Of a stretch of DNA of 64,000 bases, positions 9,193 through 16,867 are shown piece by piece. The notes beneath the pieces were generated by a model. That model worked only from the letters and a program-made list of their open reading frames with translations. It was not told the origin of the DNA and did no database searches. Numbering within the stretch: the first letter of the stretch is position 1; the number at the start of each line of letters is the position of its first letter. Source of the DNA: Thiohalocapsa sp. ML1. GTDB taxonomy: Bacteria > Pseudomonadota > Gammaproteobacteria > Chromatiales > Chromatiaceae. Location: assembly GCF_001469165.1 (NCBI RefSeq), contig NZ_JABX01000002.1:124001-188000 (forward strand), read 5' to 3'. A program made the position numbers and the translations under genes.

Positions 9193-10496
9193 GCCGGCAA
9201 CCGGACGGTCTCGGTGCCGTAGATGCGGCGCAGGCAGTCGGCGGCGGAGGCGATGTCCTCGTCTGTTTCGATGTGGCGGAACTCGGCGTTACGCCCGACG
9301 CAGTGCAGGTTCGCGTAGCGCCCGAACAGCGCCTGCGCCTGGTCGCGGGCGGCCTCGAAGCCGCGGTCGTAGACCGGATAGCCGCAGCCCTCCTCCAGCA
9401 CCAGGCTGTCCAGGATGTCCTCACGGCGAATCAGCCCGTAGCGGGTCAGCGCGGCGATGACGTCCGCCTCGGCATGGTCCGAGTCCATGGTCACCTCGGC
9501 GCACAGCACGCTGTGGTCGCAGGGCGGTAGGTGCGGGTGGAAGTGCTTGAACTCCGCCATGCGGTTGATGACGACGTCGCCGTCGCCGAAGTAGACCCAT
9601 TGATAGGGCATGACCTCGGGCTTGGCGATGTCCAGATAGACGAGCTGGATGCGCTTGAAGCGGAGCTTGAGCTCCGCGCCCAGCATCCGCCCCAGCACCG
9701 TCGCCGGGAGGGTCGAGAAGACGCGGTCGCAGTCGAAGCGCTGTGCCGCGCCGTCGCGCCGGTAGTGCACCGCGGTGATGCGCCCGTCGCCGAGCTCGAG
9801 GCCCGTCACCGGCGCGCCGAGCAGCACCTCGCCGCGGATCTGCGCCTGCATCGCGTCGAGAATCGCCTGATAGCCGCCGCGCTCCGGATACCAGAAGGTG
9901 CTGAAGAAGGTCTTGGACTGGCGCTTCAGCACGTCGAGCAAGCCGGAGGAGCGGAGCTTCTCGCGCCCCCAAGTGACCGAGATCTCGGCCGGCGGCACAC
10001 CGAACATCTTCTTCGTGTAGGGCTCGAAAAAGAAGTCGTACAGCCCGCGGCCGTAGCGGTTCAGCGCCAAGCTCTCGAAGGAGGTCTCCGGCAGCTTGGG
10101 CCGGTTCAGAAAGCCCCAGACCAGCGCAAAGGCCGTGCGCGGCGGGAAGCGCAGCATCAGCTCGATGGGGTTGATTGGGTCTTGGATCTGCTTGTCGCGC
10201 ATGAGGATGCGGCTCACGCGCCGATGCTCGCGCAACGGCACCAGCGCCTGGACCGCGGACAGCACCTCCAAGTCGCTCGTGTGCAGCCGATGCGGGGCGA
10301 TGTCGCAGGGGATGCCGCGCCAGTCGAAGGTGCGCGCGAGGCCACCGATGCGCGGCGCCGCCTCGAAGACGGTTACCTGCTTGCCGGCCTGCGACAGCAG
10401 CCAACCGAGGGCGAGGCCGGAGGCGCCGGCGCCGAGGATGGCGATGCGTTCATTCGCGGCGCCCGAGTCGCCTCCGTGCAGGGTGTCGATGTTCAA
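9189..10496 (-). CDS. FAD/NAD(P)-dependent amine-oxidase-like protein (protoporphyrinogen-oxidase fold)
   Basis: A 435-residue flavoprotein. The N-terminal dinucleotide-binding motif is IAILGAGASGLALGWLLSQA, followed by FEAAPRIGGLARTF, which is typical of the amine oxidase/desaturase/protoporphyrinogen oxidase superfamily. A C-terminal FAD contact region is seen in RYANLHCVGRNAEFRHIETD. Family members near glycosyltransferases are often annotated as UDP-galactopyranose-mutase-like or polyprenyl-modifying oxidoreductases. The first gene of a four-gene operon with 4-bp overlaps throughout (10496 to 5718), it should act together with the flippase-like protein, the membrane glycosyltransferase and the epimerase. 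The chemical step it catalyses is not known. Confidence 0.82.
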   Translation of the reverse strand: MNIDTLHGGDSGAANERIAILGAGASGLALGWLLSQAGKQVTVFEAAPRIGGLARTFDWRGIPCDIAPHRLHTSDLEVLSAVQALVPLREHRRVSRILMRDKQIQDPINPIELMLRFPPRTAFALVWGFLNRPKLPETSFESLALNRYGRGLYDFFFEPYTKKMFGVPPAEISVTWGREKLRSSGLLDVLKRQSKTFFSTFWYPERGGYQAILDAMQAQIRGEVLLGAPVTGLELGDGRITAVHYRRDGAAQRFDCDRVFSTLPATVLGRMLGAELKLRFKRIQLVYLDIAKPEVMPYQWVYFGDGDVVINRMAEFKHFHPHLPPCDHSVLCAEVTMDSDHAEADVIAALTRYGLIRREDILDSLVLEEGCGYPVYDRGFEAARDQAQALFGRYANLHCVGRNAEFRHIETDEDIASAADCLRRIYGTETVRLPA

Positions 10497-10653
10497 TCCG
10501 ATGTAGCTCCAAACGCCAATTCAATGTCTGCCGCCATCCGCGGCCGGGATCGGTGGCGTATTCTCGCATGTTGGCCAGGTGGCGATGGCCTTGACTATTG
10601 TTCCGGACAGTCGGTTGCGTTGCGCGCGGGCGCAGGGCTTGGCCCGGAGTCGG

Positions 10654-10672
10654 TCAGGCCAGGATGGCCTGA
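10654..10672. terminator. perfect hairpin 3' of tandem paralogue 1
   Basis: TCAGGCCA-GGA-TGGCCTGA is a perfect 8-bp stem with a 3-base loop, 20 bp past the stop of the leftward gene ending at 10693. The same hairpin recurs 3' of the other two paralogues, so it was duplicated with the genes. There is no T-run, so it is terminator-like or an mRNA-stabilising stem rather than a clear intrinsic terminator. Confidence 0.5.
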
Positions 10673-10692
10673 CTACGCGGTCGGCGAGGGCG

Positions 10693-11457
10693 CTACCAGC
10701 GCCGCGGTACGAAACCCGCCGGATTCTGGACCTCCATCAGCTCATCGCCCACCGCGAGCACCAGAAAGCCGAGCTTGGTCGCGTAGCGGACGACGCTCTG
10801 CTCGGCGGCCAGCGTCGCCAGAATGCCGACCACGGGAACCTCGCGGTAGTCCGGAAAAAACTCGCGCAGCTCTTCAATGTCCGTGATCATCTGGTCCACG
10901 TCGGCACTGCGCAGCGTCGCCTTGGTGCTGTTCAGACAGACCAGGCTCGGCGTCACGGCAATGGCGTCGAATTCCTTGGAGCGACCATTCGGCAGCCTGC
11001 GCTTGCGCCGCACCGAAAGATCGTCGATGCGCTCCATCAGCGTCTCCTCGATGATTTGCGGCAGGCTCGGCACCACCAGATCCTCGACGATGGTGCCGAG
11101 GCGGTTGGCCATATCGCCCCACTTCTTGTTGAGCTCGCGGTGCTCGCGACGGGTCTCGTCCTTGAACGCGCTCATCTCGTCTTTGAAGTCGCTCATCTCG
11201 TCCTTGAAGTCCTTCATCTCGTCCTTGAAGTCCTTCATCTCGTCCTTGAACTCGCTCATCTCGTCCTTGAAGTCCTTCATCTCGTCCTTGAACTCGCTCA
11301 TCTCCTGCTTGAAATCGCTCATCTCCTGCTTGAAATCGCGCATCTCACGGCTCAAGCGTGCCAGCTCCTCCTGCGTACGAGCGGACTGGAACGCCAGCTC
11401 GCGCATGGCGTCTTCCAGGGTCGCGACCCTGGGCTCTAGGGTGGTAGAAGCGGCCAT
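10693..11457 (-). CDS. DUF3782-like coiled-coil plus PD-(D/E)XK nuclease-fold protein, paralogue 1
   Basis: A 254-residue protein. Residues about 30-110 form a coiled coil built from heptads of the type DFKDEMS/DFKDEMK, with about eleven heptads in this copy. The C-terminal 130 residues carry the putative nuclease-fold motif KEFDAIAV...VCLNSTKAT, then a conserved RYATKLGFLVLAVGDELMEV strand-helix. It is the longest of three tandem near-identical copies; the lengths differ by whole heptads (254, 212 and 226 residues). Such proteins are common in filamentous cyanobacteria and purple sulfur bacteria and have no proven function. The start MAASTTLEPRVATLEDAM is preceded by an AAGGAGACGA ribosome-binding region. 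Confidence 0.8.
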   Translation of the reverse strand: MAASTTLEPRVATLEDAMRELAFQSARTQEELARLSREMRDFKQEMSDFKQEMSEFKDEMKDFKDEMSEFKDEMKDFKDEMKDFKDEMSDFKDEMSAFKDETRREHRELNKKWGDMANRLGTIVEDLVVPSLPQIIEETLMERIDDLSVRRKRRLPNGRSKEFDAIAVTPSLVCLNSTKATLRSADVDQMITDIEELREFFPDYREVPVVGILATLAAEQSVVRYATKLGFLVLAVGDELMEVQNPAGFVPRRW

Positions 11458-11469
11458 GATTCGTCTCCT

Positions 11470-11488
11470 TCAGGCCAGGATGGCCTGA
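11470..11488. terminator. perfect hairpin between tandem paralogues 2 and 1
   Basis: A second exact copy of the stem TCAGGCCA-GGA-TGGCCTGA, located 3' of the leftward gene ending at 11510 and just 5' of paralogue 1. It lacks a T-run. Confidence 0.5.
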
Positions 11489-11509
11489 CTACGTTGGTCG
11501 GCGAGGGCG

Positions 11510-12148
11510 CTACCAGCGCCGCGGTACGAAACCCGCCGGATTCTGGACTTCCATCAGCTCATCGCCCACCGCGAGCACCAGAAAGCCGAGCTTGGTCGCG
11601 TAGCGGACAACGCTCTGCTCGGCGGCCAGCGTCGCCAGGATGCCGACCACAGGAACCCCTCGGTAGTCCGGAAAAAATTCGCGCAGCTCCTCAATCTCCT
11701 TGACCAATTGGTCGACGTCGGCGCTGCGCAGCGTCGCCTTGGTGCTGTTCAGACAGACCAGGCTCTGCGTCACGGCAATAGCGTCGAATTCCTTGGAGCG
11801 ACCATTCGGCAGCCTGCGCTTGCGCCGAACCGAAAGATCGTCGATGCGCTCCATCAGCGTCTCCTCGATGATCTGCGGCAGGCTTGGCACCACCAGATCC
11901 TCGACGATGGTGCCGAGGCGGTTGGCCATGTCGCCCCACTTCTTGTTCAGCTCGCGGTGCTCGCGACGGGTCTCGTCCTTGAAGTCCTTCATCTCGTCCT
12001 TGAACTCGCTCATCTCCTGCTTGAAATCGCGCATCTCGCGGCTCAAGCGTGCCAGTTCCTCCTGCGTACGAGCGGACTGGAACGCCAGCTCGCGCATGGC
12101 GTCTTCCAGGGTCGCGACCCTGGGCTCTAGGGTGGTAGAAGCGGCCAT
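11510..12148 (-). CDS. DUF3782-like coiled-coil plus nuclease-fold protein, paralogue 2
   Basis: A 212-residue near-identical paralogue of the neighbouring copies. The first 40 residues and the whole C-terminal nuclease-like half match paralogue 1 almost exactly, with changes such as TQSLVCL for TPSLVCL and DYRGVPV for DYREVPV. The coiled coil is shorter by exactly 42 residues (six heptads), which is 126 bp of the 21-bp repeat. The PD-(D/E)XK-like residues in KEFDAIAV and NSTKAT are retained. Intergenic DNA is duplicated as well, so the copies arose by unequal crossing over. Function unknown. Confidence 0.8.
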   Translation of the reverse strand: MAASTTLEPRVATLEDAMRELAFQSARTQEELARLSREMRDFKQEMSEFKDEMKDFKDETRREHRELNKKWGDMANRLGTIVEDLVVPSLPQIIEETLMERIDDLSVRRKRRLPNGRSKEFDAIAVTQSLVCLNSTKATLRSADVDQLVKEIEELREFFPDYRGVPVVGILATLAAEQSVVRYATKLGFLVLAVGDELMEVQNPAGFVPRRW

Positions 12149-12160
12149 GATTCGCCTCCT

Positions 12161-12179
12161 TCAGGCCAGGATGGCCTGA
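12161..12179. terminator. perfect hairpin between tandem paralogues 3 and 2
   Basis: Third exact copy of the stem TCAGGCCA-GGA-TGGCCTGA, 3' of the leftward gene ending at 12201. Confidence 0.5.
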
Positions 12180-12200
12180 CTACGTTGGTCGGCGAGGGCG

Positions 12201-12881
12201 CTACCAGCGCCGCGGCACGAAACCCGCCGGGTTCTGGACCTCCATCAGCTCATCGCCCACCGCGAGCACGAGAAACCCGAGCTTGGTCGCGTAGCGGACA
12301 ACGCTCTGCTCGGCGGCCAGCGTCGCCAGAATGCCGACCACAGGAACCCCTCGGTAGTCCGGAAAAAATTCGCGCAGCTCCTCGATCTCCTTGACCAATT
12401 GGTCGACGTCGGCGCTGCGCAGCGTCGCCTTGGTGCTGTTCAGACAGACCAGGCTCGGCGTCACGGCAATGGCGTCGAATTCCTTGGAGCGACCATTCGG
12501 CAGCCTGCGCTTGCGCCGCACCGAGAGGTCGTCGATGCCCTCCATGAACGTCTCCTCAATGATGCGCGGCAGGCTCGGCACCACCAGATCCTCGACAATG
12601 GTGCCGAGGCGATTGGCCATGTCGCCCCACTTCTTGTTCAGCTCGCGGTGCTCGCGACGGGTCTCGTCTTTGAAGTCGCTCATCTCGTCCTTGAAATCGC
12701 TCATCTCGTTCTTAAACTCCTTCATTTCGTCCTTGAACTCACTCATCTCCTGCTTGAAATCGCGCATCTCGCGGCTCAAGCGTGCCAGCTCCTCCTGCGT
12801 ACGAGCGGACTGGAACGCCAGCTCGCGCATGGCGTCTTCCAGGGTCGCGACCCTGGGCTCGAGGGTGGTAGAAGCGGCCAT
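12201..12881 (-). CDS. DUF3782-like coiled-coil plus nuclease-fold protein, paralogue 3
   Basis: A 226-residue paralogue, first of the three in the direction of transcription. The N-terminus and the C-terminal nuclease-like half match the other copies. The coiled coil is intermediate in length, 28 residues (four heptads) shorter than paralogue 1. It differs at MPSMNVSS-strand positions such as RIIEETFMEGIDD where the others have QIIEETLMERIDD. All three keep the KEFDAIAV and NSTKAT positions, so none is visibly inactivated. Its upstream region contains the dispersed heptamer-stem repeat rather than a further copy. Confidence 0.8.
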   Translation of the reverse strand: MAASTTLEPRVATLEDAMRELAFQSARTQEELARLSREMRDFKQEMSEFKDEMKEFKNEMSDFKDEMSDFKDETRREHRELNKKWGDMANRLGTIVEDLVVPSLPRIIEETFMEGIDDLSVRRKRRLPNGRSKEFDAIAVTPSLVCLNSTKATLRSADVDQLVKEIEELREFFPDYRGVPVVGILATLAAEQSVVRYATKLGFLVLAVGDELMEVQNPAGFVPRRW

Positions 12882-12944
12882 GACTCGTCTCCTTCAGCTA
12901 TCGGCACCTTGCCGGGAGGTTCGGAAATCCATGCGGAGCCCTAG

Positions 12945-13139
12945 GGAGGCAGAGCCTCAGACCGACCAGGGCACGGCGCCTCGTGTTGCGCAGCCCGCTC
13001 GTCGGGGCATGGAAACAAGGGCCAAGGGCCGAGGCGGGCTCCCTTTGCCCTCGGCCCTCGGCCCTTTTGCCTGCAAGCGCCTTGTCGTCGAGAAACTTGA
13101 CTCATCTGCAAGCATTCGGCGCCGTCAAGCAATCTAGTA
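12945..13139 (+). repeat. dispersed heptamer-stem element, copy 1
   Basis: A segment of about 195 bp recurs in four places in the window. It begins GAGGCAGAGCCTCAGACCGA, has a central stem made of AAGGGCC heptamers facing GGCCCTT/GGCCCTC heptamers (13016-13076), then GTCGTCGAGAAACTTGACTC, and ends near CAAGCAATCTA. No convincing gene lies in it. It fills the gap between kdsA and the tandem paralogues. It may be a non-autonomous mobile element or a structured RNA; nothing in the sequence decides between them. Confidence 0.7.
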
Positions 13140-13176
13140 CCGAGCGATGCTTTCCGCAGCGATCGATCGCCGGCGA

Positions 13177-14046
13177 TCAATCCTCGACGATGGGTACCTT
13201 CCGCGCCCGATCCAGCGCGACCAGCCCCGCGAGCAGCGGCTTCAGGTCAGTGAGGCGCACCGAGTTGGGCCCATCGCTGGCGGCGTTGTCCGGGTCGTCG
13301 TGCACCTCCATGAACAGCGCTGCGACGCCGACGCCGACGGCGGCGCGCGCGATCACGGGCACGTACTCGCGCTTACCGCCGGAGGCGTTGCCGAGCGCGC
13401 CCGGCATCTGCACCGCGTGGGTCGCGTCCATGACCACCGGATAGCCGGTCTTGGCCATCTCGTAGAGGCTGCGCGGGTCGACCACGAGGTTGCCGTAGCC
13501 GAAGGTCACGCCCCGCTCCACCAAGGTCAGCTTGGTGCAGCCGGTGGACTCGAGCTTGGCGACGATGTTGGCCATGTCCCAGGGCGCCAGGAACTGGCCC
13601 TTCTTCACGTTCACGGTGCGGCCCAAGGCCGCCGCCGCGGCGCCGACGGCGAGGACGAAGTCCGTCTGCCGGCACAGGAAGGCCGGTATCTGCAGCATAT
13701 CCACGACCTCGGCCACCGGCCGGCATTGGTCCTCGGTATGCACGTCCGTCAGCACCGGACAGCCAACGGTTTCGCGGATCTCGGCCAGGATCGCGAGCCC
13801 CTGGTCCAACCCGACGCCGCGCCGGCCGCCGAGACTGGAGCGATTCGCCTTGTCGAACGAGGCCTTGAACACGTAGGGGATACCAAGCTCGGCGCAGACG
13901 CCCGAGACCTCCCGGGCCAGCATCAGCGCGTGCTCGCGCGACTCGATCTGGCAGGGGCCGGATTGCAGCACGAACGGCAGGTCGTTGCCGAGGGTGACGC
14001 CTGCGGCGACGCAGATGTGCTTGAGCGGCTCGGTCATTGGGGGCAT
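13177..14046 (-). CDS. kdsA: 3-deoxy-8-phosphooctulonate (KDO-8-P) synthase
   Basis: A 289-residue class I aldolase-like enzyme that condenses phosphoenolpyruvate with arabinose 5-phosphate to make KDO-8-phosphate for the lipopolysaccharide inner core. The family motifs are easy to follow: FVLQSGPCQIESREHAL at the start, FKASFDKANRSS, VLTDVHTEDQC, IPAFLCRQTDF, NVKKGQFLAPWDM, ERGVTFGYGNLVVD, and VMDATHAVQMPG. The length matches the family. It is usually followed by eno or preceded by pyrG; here it stands alone between the dispersed repeat and an Uma2 gene. A second in-frame ATG at residue 4 could also be the start. Confidence 0.96.
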   Translation of the reverse strand: MPPMTEPLKHICVAAGVTLGNDLPFVLQSGPCQIESREHALMLAREVSGVCAELGIPYVFKASFDKANRSSLGGRRGVGLDQGLAILAEIRETVGCPVLTDVHTEDQCRPVAEVVDMLQIPAFLCRQTDFVLAVGAAAAALGRTVNVKKGQFLAPWDMANIVAKLESTGCTKLTLVERGVTFGYGNLVVDPRSLYEMAKTGYPVVMDATHAVQMPGALGNASGGKREYVPVIARAAVGVGVAALFMEVHDDPDNAASDGPNSVRLTDLKPLLAGLVALDRARKVPIVED

Positions 14047-14170
14047 CGGTTGGGAACAAACGGTAACGCGTGGATGCTACAGGTCGCAGCAAGACCGGAC
14101 AATGCTAGGCTTGGCTTGTCAAGGCAAGCAGCAGCCGCCACTGCAACGGCTCTATCCGAGGATCCGCGCC

Positions 14171-14785
14171 ATGAGCACCGCCGTCGCGCCACCCGCCGAA
14201 CCGACGACTACCCAAGACCAGCGCATCCTGCTGGAAGGCGTCCCCTGGGCGCGTTACGAGCAGTTGTCCGCCTGCTTCGAGGGCTCGCGCGCGCTGCGCC
14301 TGACCTATATCGACGGGAGCCTGGAAATCATGTCGCCAGTGGGACCGACTCACGCGAACTGGAAGCAGACGCTGTGCTACCTGCTGCAGGCCTTCCTGGA
14401 CGTCAACGGCATCCGCTTCTACGGCCGCGGCGGCTTCACGCTGACGCAGCCGGGCCGCGCCGGCGGCGAGCCGGATGCGTCCTATTGCATCGGCACCGAC
14501 AAGCCGGTGCCGGACCTCGTCATCGAGGTGGTGGACACCAGCGACGCGCTAAGCAAGCTGCCGCTGTACCAGTCGCTCGGCATTGCCGAGGTCTGGCTCT
14601 GGCGCCGGGAGCGGCTGGAGCTTCACGTGCTGGACCAGGCGGAACAGCCCAGCCAGTGCAGCTATCGGCTCAGCGCCGCCAGCCGGCTGCTGCCGGACCT
14701 CGACCCCGACCTGCTCGCCCGGCACGTGCGCATGCCGGACCAATACGATGCCGTGCGGGCGTTCCGGCGCGCCATCGGCGGATAA
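14171..14785 (+). CDS. Uma2-family (DUF820) putative restriction-endonuclease-fold protein
   Basis: A 204-residue Uma2/DUF820 protein (MSTAVAPPAEPTTTQDQRIL...). The PD-(D/E)XK-like core is seen as TYIDGSLEIMSPVGPTHAN, then GEPDASYCIGTDKPVPDLVIEV with the acidic residues, and the closing LPLYQSLGIAEVWLW helix. These proteins are abundant in cyanobacteria and purple sulfur bacteria, usually as dispersed single genes, and their cellular role is unproven. Transcription is divergent from kdsA. A stretch of pure heptamer repeats begins 9 bp past its stop. Confidence 0.85.
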   Translation: MSTAVAPPAEPTTTQDQRILLEGVPWARYEQLSACFEGSRALRLTYIDGSLEIMSPVGPTHANWKQTLCYLLQAFLDVNGIRFYGRGGFTLTQPGRAGGEPDASYCIGTDKPVPDLVIEVVDTSDALSKLPLYQSLGIAEVWLWRRERLELHVLDQAEQPSQCSYRLSAASRLLPDLDPDLLARHVRMPDQYDAVRAFRRAIGG

Positions 14786-14793
14786 GGTGCACG

Positions 14794-14880
14794 CGCCAAG
14801 GGCCAAGGGCCAAGGGCCAAGGGCGGAGGATGACTCCTTGGCCCTCGGCCCTCGGCCCTCGGCCCTCGGCCCTCGGCCCT
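14794..14880 (+). repeat. heptanucleotide repeat hairpin (CCAAGGG / CCCTCGG)
   Basis: Four CCAAGGG-type heptamers are followed by a short centre and seven GGCCCTC/GGCCCTT-type heptamers, so the tract folds into a long imperfect stem. It lacks the conserved flanks of the dispersed element seen elsewhere. It lies between two convergent genes and could act as a bidirectional terminator. Confidence 0.75.
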
Positions 14881-14898
14881 AAATAAACCGCCCCTCCG

Positions 14899-15792
14899 CT
14901 AGCCAAGATAAGTCGGCACCACGGTATCGATGTCCGTCGGGTGTATGCCGAGCTGCAACAGCCCGTTGTGCTCTTCGCACACGCTCGGCGTCTGCATCGA
15001 GAGGTAGTTGTCGAGGGTGATGGGCGCACCGGGCAGCCGGCCCAGCAGGTCGGCCATGAGCCGTGAGCGCTTGTCGTCCAGGCCCAGGATCCAAACGCGC
15101 TTGCCGAGCCGGCGCGCCGTGTACTCCAGCAGCTCCTTCAGCGTGAAGACGCGCGGCCCGCACAGGTCGTAGCGCGCGCCGTGCGTGCGCGGATCGGTGC
15201 TGCTGCGCACCATCGCCTGCACCACGTCATCGACCCAGACCGGCGCGAAACGGGCATTCGGGCAGGCCAGCGGCAGCAGGCCGGGCGCCATGCCCAGGAG
15301 CCCGGCAAAGCGGTTGAAGAAGCTGTCGCCGCGGCCGAAGATCACCGATGGGCGAAAGCTCGTCACCGCGAGCGCGGCGCCGTGGGCGACGTCCTCGCCC
15401 TCGCCTTTCGAGCGCAGGTAGGCGCTGCCGCCCTCCGCCGCGCTCGCGTGCAGCGCGCTCATGTGCAACAGCCGCGGCACGGACGCGGCCTCGGCGCCGG
15501 CGACGATGCGCCGCACCAGGCCTACGTGCACGGCCTCGAAGCCGGTGCCGCCCGACTCGTTCAGGATGCCGGCCAGGTTCACCACCAGCGCGCAGCCGGC
15601 GAACAGCGACGCGAAGTCCTCGCCGTCTTCCAGCAGACGCAGCTCCACGTCCGGGTAGAGCTTGAGGTCCCGGTGCCGATGCGCGCGCCGGGTCGGCACG
15701 ATGCAGTGATAGCCGGCCGCGCGGAGGCGGCTCAACAGGTGACGGCCGACAAAGCCGGTTCCGCCGATGATGCAGGCTCGCTGTCGCTTCAT
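14899..15792 (-). CDS. NDUFA9-type atypical SDR / NAD-binding protein
   Basis: A 297-residue atypical SDR beginning MKRQRACIIGGTGFVGRHLL, with the GGTGFVG nucleotide-binding loop. VVNLAGILNE, RLLHMSALHA, AYLRSKGEGEDV and SFRPSVIFGRGDSFFNRFA are the standard motifs of the complex-I NDUFA9/39-kDa subunit-like group. Bacterial members bind NAD(P)H and are thought to act on quinone or lipid biosynthesis or to help membrane complexes; the substrate is not known. The YxxxK pair is present in the AYLRSKGEGE segment. It is transcribed towards the heptamer repeat hairpin. Confidence 0.85.
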   Translation of the reverse strand: MKRQRACIIGGTGFVGRHLLSRLRAAGYHCIVPTRRAHRHRDLKLYPDVELRLLEDGEDFASLFAGCALVVNLAGILNESGGTGFEAVHVGLVRRIVAGAEAASVPRLLHMSALHASAAEGGSAYLRSKGEGEDVAHGAALAVTSFRPSVIFGRGDSFFNRFAGLLGMAPGLLPLACPNARFAPVWVDDVVQAMVRSSTDPRTHGARYDLCGPRVFTLKELLEYTARRLGKRVWILGLDDKRSRLMADLLGRLPGAPITLDNYLSMQTPSVCEEHNGLLQLGIHPTDIDTVVPTYLG

Positions 15793-16052
15793 GGATTGCA
15801 GGTCCGGTGCTTTAGGTCGTTCTTTGGAGCCCGGCTGGGCGTCGACGCTGGTCTGCGACGGCTGGAGCGCGGGGTCGTGCGGCGCGCTGCCGAGGCTTGC
15901 CAGGCCGCGCCGGCCGATGCGCGCGGCGCGCTATTATGCCGCAAGCGTCCGCTCTGCTCGCGCGCAGACCGCGGGCGGCATGATGCGAAAGCCGGTCGCG
16001 GCGTGCCGGTCACCGCCACCCGCCTGACCGGACCGCCCATTGGAGCCCGCCC

Positions 16053-16850
16053 TTGGAGCCCTTCGCCGCCCTCGCCTATGCCGCCGTCGGCGCCTGCGCC
16101 GGCCTACTCGCGGGGCTGCTCGGCATCGGCGGCGGCATCGTCATCGTGCCGGCCCTGTTGGTGCTGCTGCCGGCCTTCGGCGCGGACAGCGCCTGGACGG
16201 CGCATCAGGCGGTGGCGACGTCGCTCGCCGTCGTCGCCGCCGCGGGCGCGGCCTCGGCGCGCTCGCACCATCGCCGCGGCGCGGTGCGCTGGTGGCTGTG
16301 GGCGCGCCTGGTGCCGGGCCTGCTCGGCGGCGCGGCGGCGGGCGCAGTGATCGCCGGCTGGCTGCCGGGGCTCTGGCTGCAACGGCTCTTTGCGGTGTTT
16401 CTGCTCTACAGCGGCGTGCGGCTGTGGCGAGCATCGACGGCTGCGACGTCGGCACGGCCGCTGCCGGGCCCGGCCGCCACCACGGCCACGGGTGGTGCCA
16501 TCGGCGCGTTGTCGGCGGTGCTCGGCATCGGCGGCGGCACCCTGCTGGTGCCTTACATGGCTCGCCACGGCGTCTCGATGCACCAAGCCGTCGGCACCTC
16601 CAGCGCCTGCGGTGTGCCGCTGGCGCTGGCCGGGACGCTTGCCTTTGTCGTGACCGGCTGGGACCGCGCCGGGTTGCCGGCCCACAGCCTCGGCTTCGTG
16701 CTCTGGCCCGCGGCGCTCGCCATTGCGGTCACCGCGGTGCCCTTTGCGACCATTGGGGCACGACTCGCGCACCGGCTGCCGACCGCAACGCTGCGGCGCG
16801 TATTCGCGGTGGTGCTGTTGGTGGTGGGGGTGCGGCTCGCCGTGTCTTGA
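16053..16850 (+). CDS. TauE/SafE-family sulfite/organosulfonate exporter
   Basis: A 265-residue membrane protein with two repeats of the TauE/SafE signature: GLLAGLLGIGGGIVIVPALL near residue 15 and GALSAVLGIGGGTLLVPYM near residue 150. About eight hydrophobic segments are present. The family exports sulfite, sulfoacetate or related anions, and it fits the sulfur-oxidising setting of the window, although TauE-like proteins are also found in non-sulfur bacteria. The likely start is TTG at 16053, preceded by GGAG eight bases upstream; no in-frame ATG fits as well. It converges on the minus-strand gene ending at 16868. Confidence 0.85.
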   Translation: MEPFAALAYAAVGACAGLLAGLLGIGGGIVIVPALLVLLPAFGADSAWTAHQAVATSLAVVAAAGAASARSHHRRGAVRWWLWARLVPGLLGGAAAGAVIAGWLPGLWLQRLFAVFLLYSGVRLWRASTAATSARPLPGPAATTATGGAIGALSAVLGIGGGTLLVPYMARHGVSMHQAVGTSSACGVPLALAGTLAFVVTGWDRAGLPAHSLGFVLWPAALAIAVTAVPFATIGARLAHRLPTATLRRVFAVVLLVVGVRLAVS

Positions 16851-16867
16851 CGCGCGCCCGGCGGCGG

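Noticed and set aside
12941-13180. A minus-strand frame through dispersed-element copy 1, with LLDGAECLQMSQV shared with a frame in copy 3
   Set aside because: The shared peptide follows from the shared repeat DNA; the 7-bp stem units shift the frame between copies, so no protein is conserved.
14794-14880. A CRISPR array
   Set aside because: The 7-bp repeats have no spacers and are arranged as an inverted repeat.
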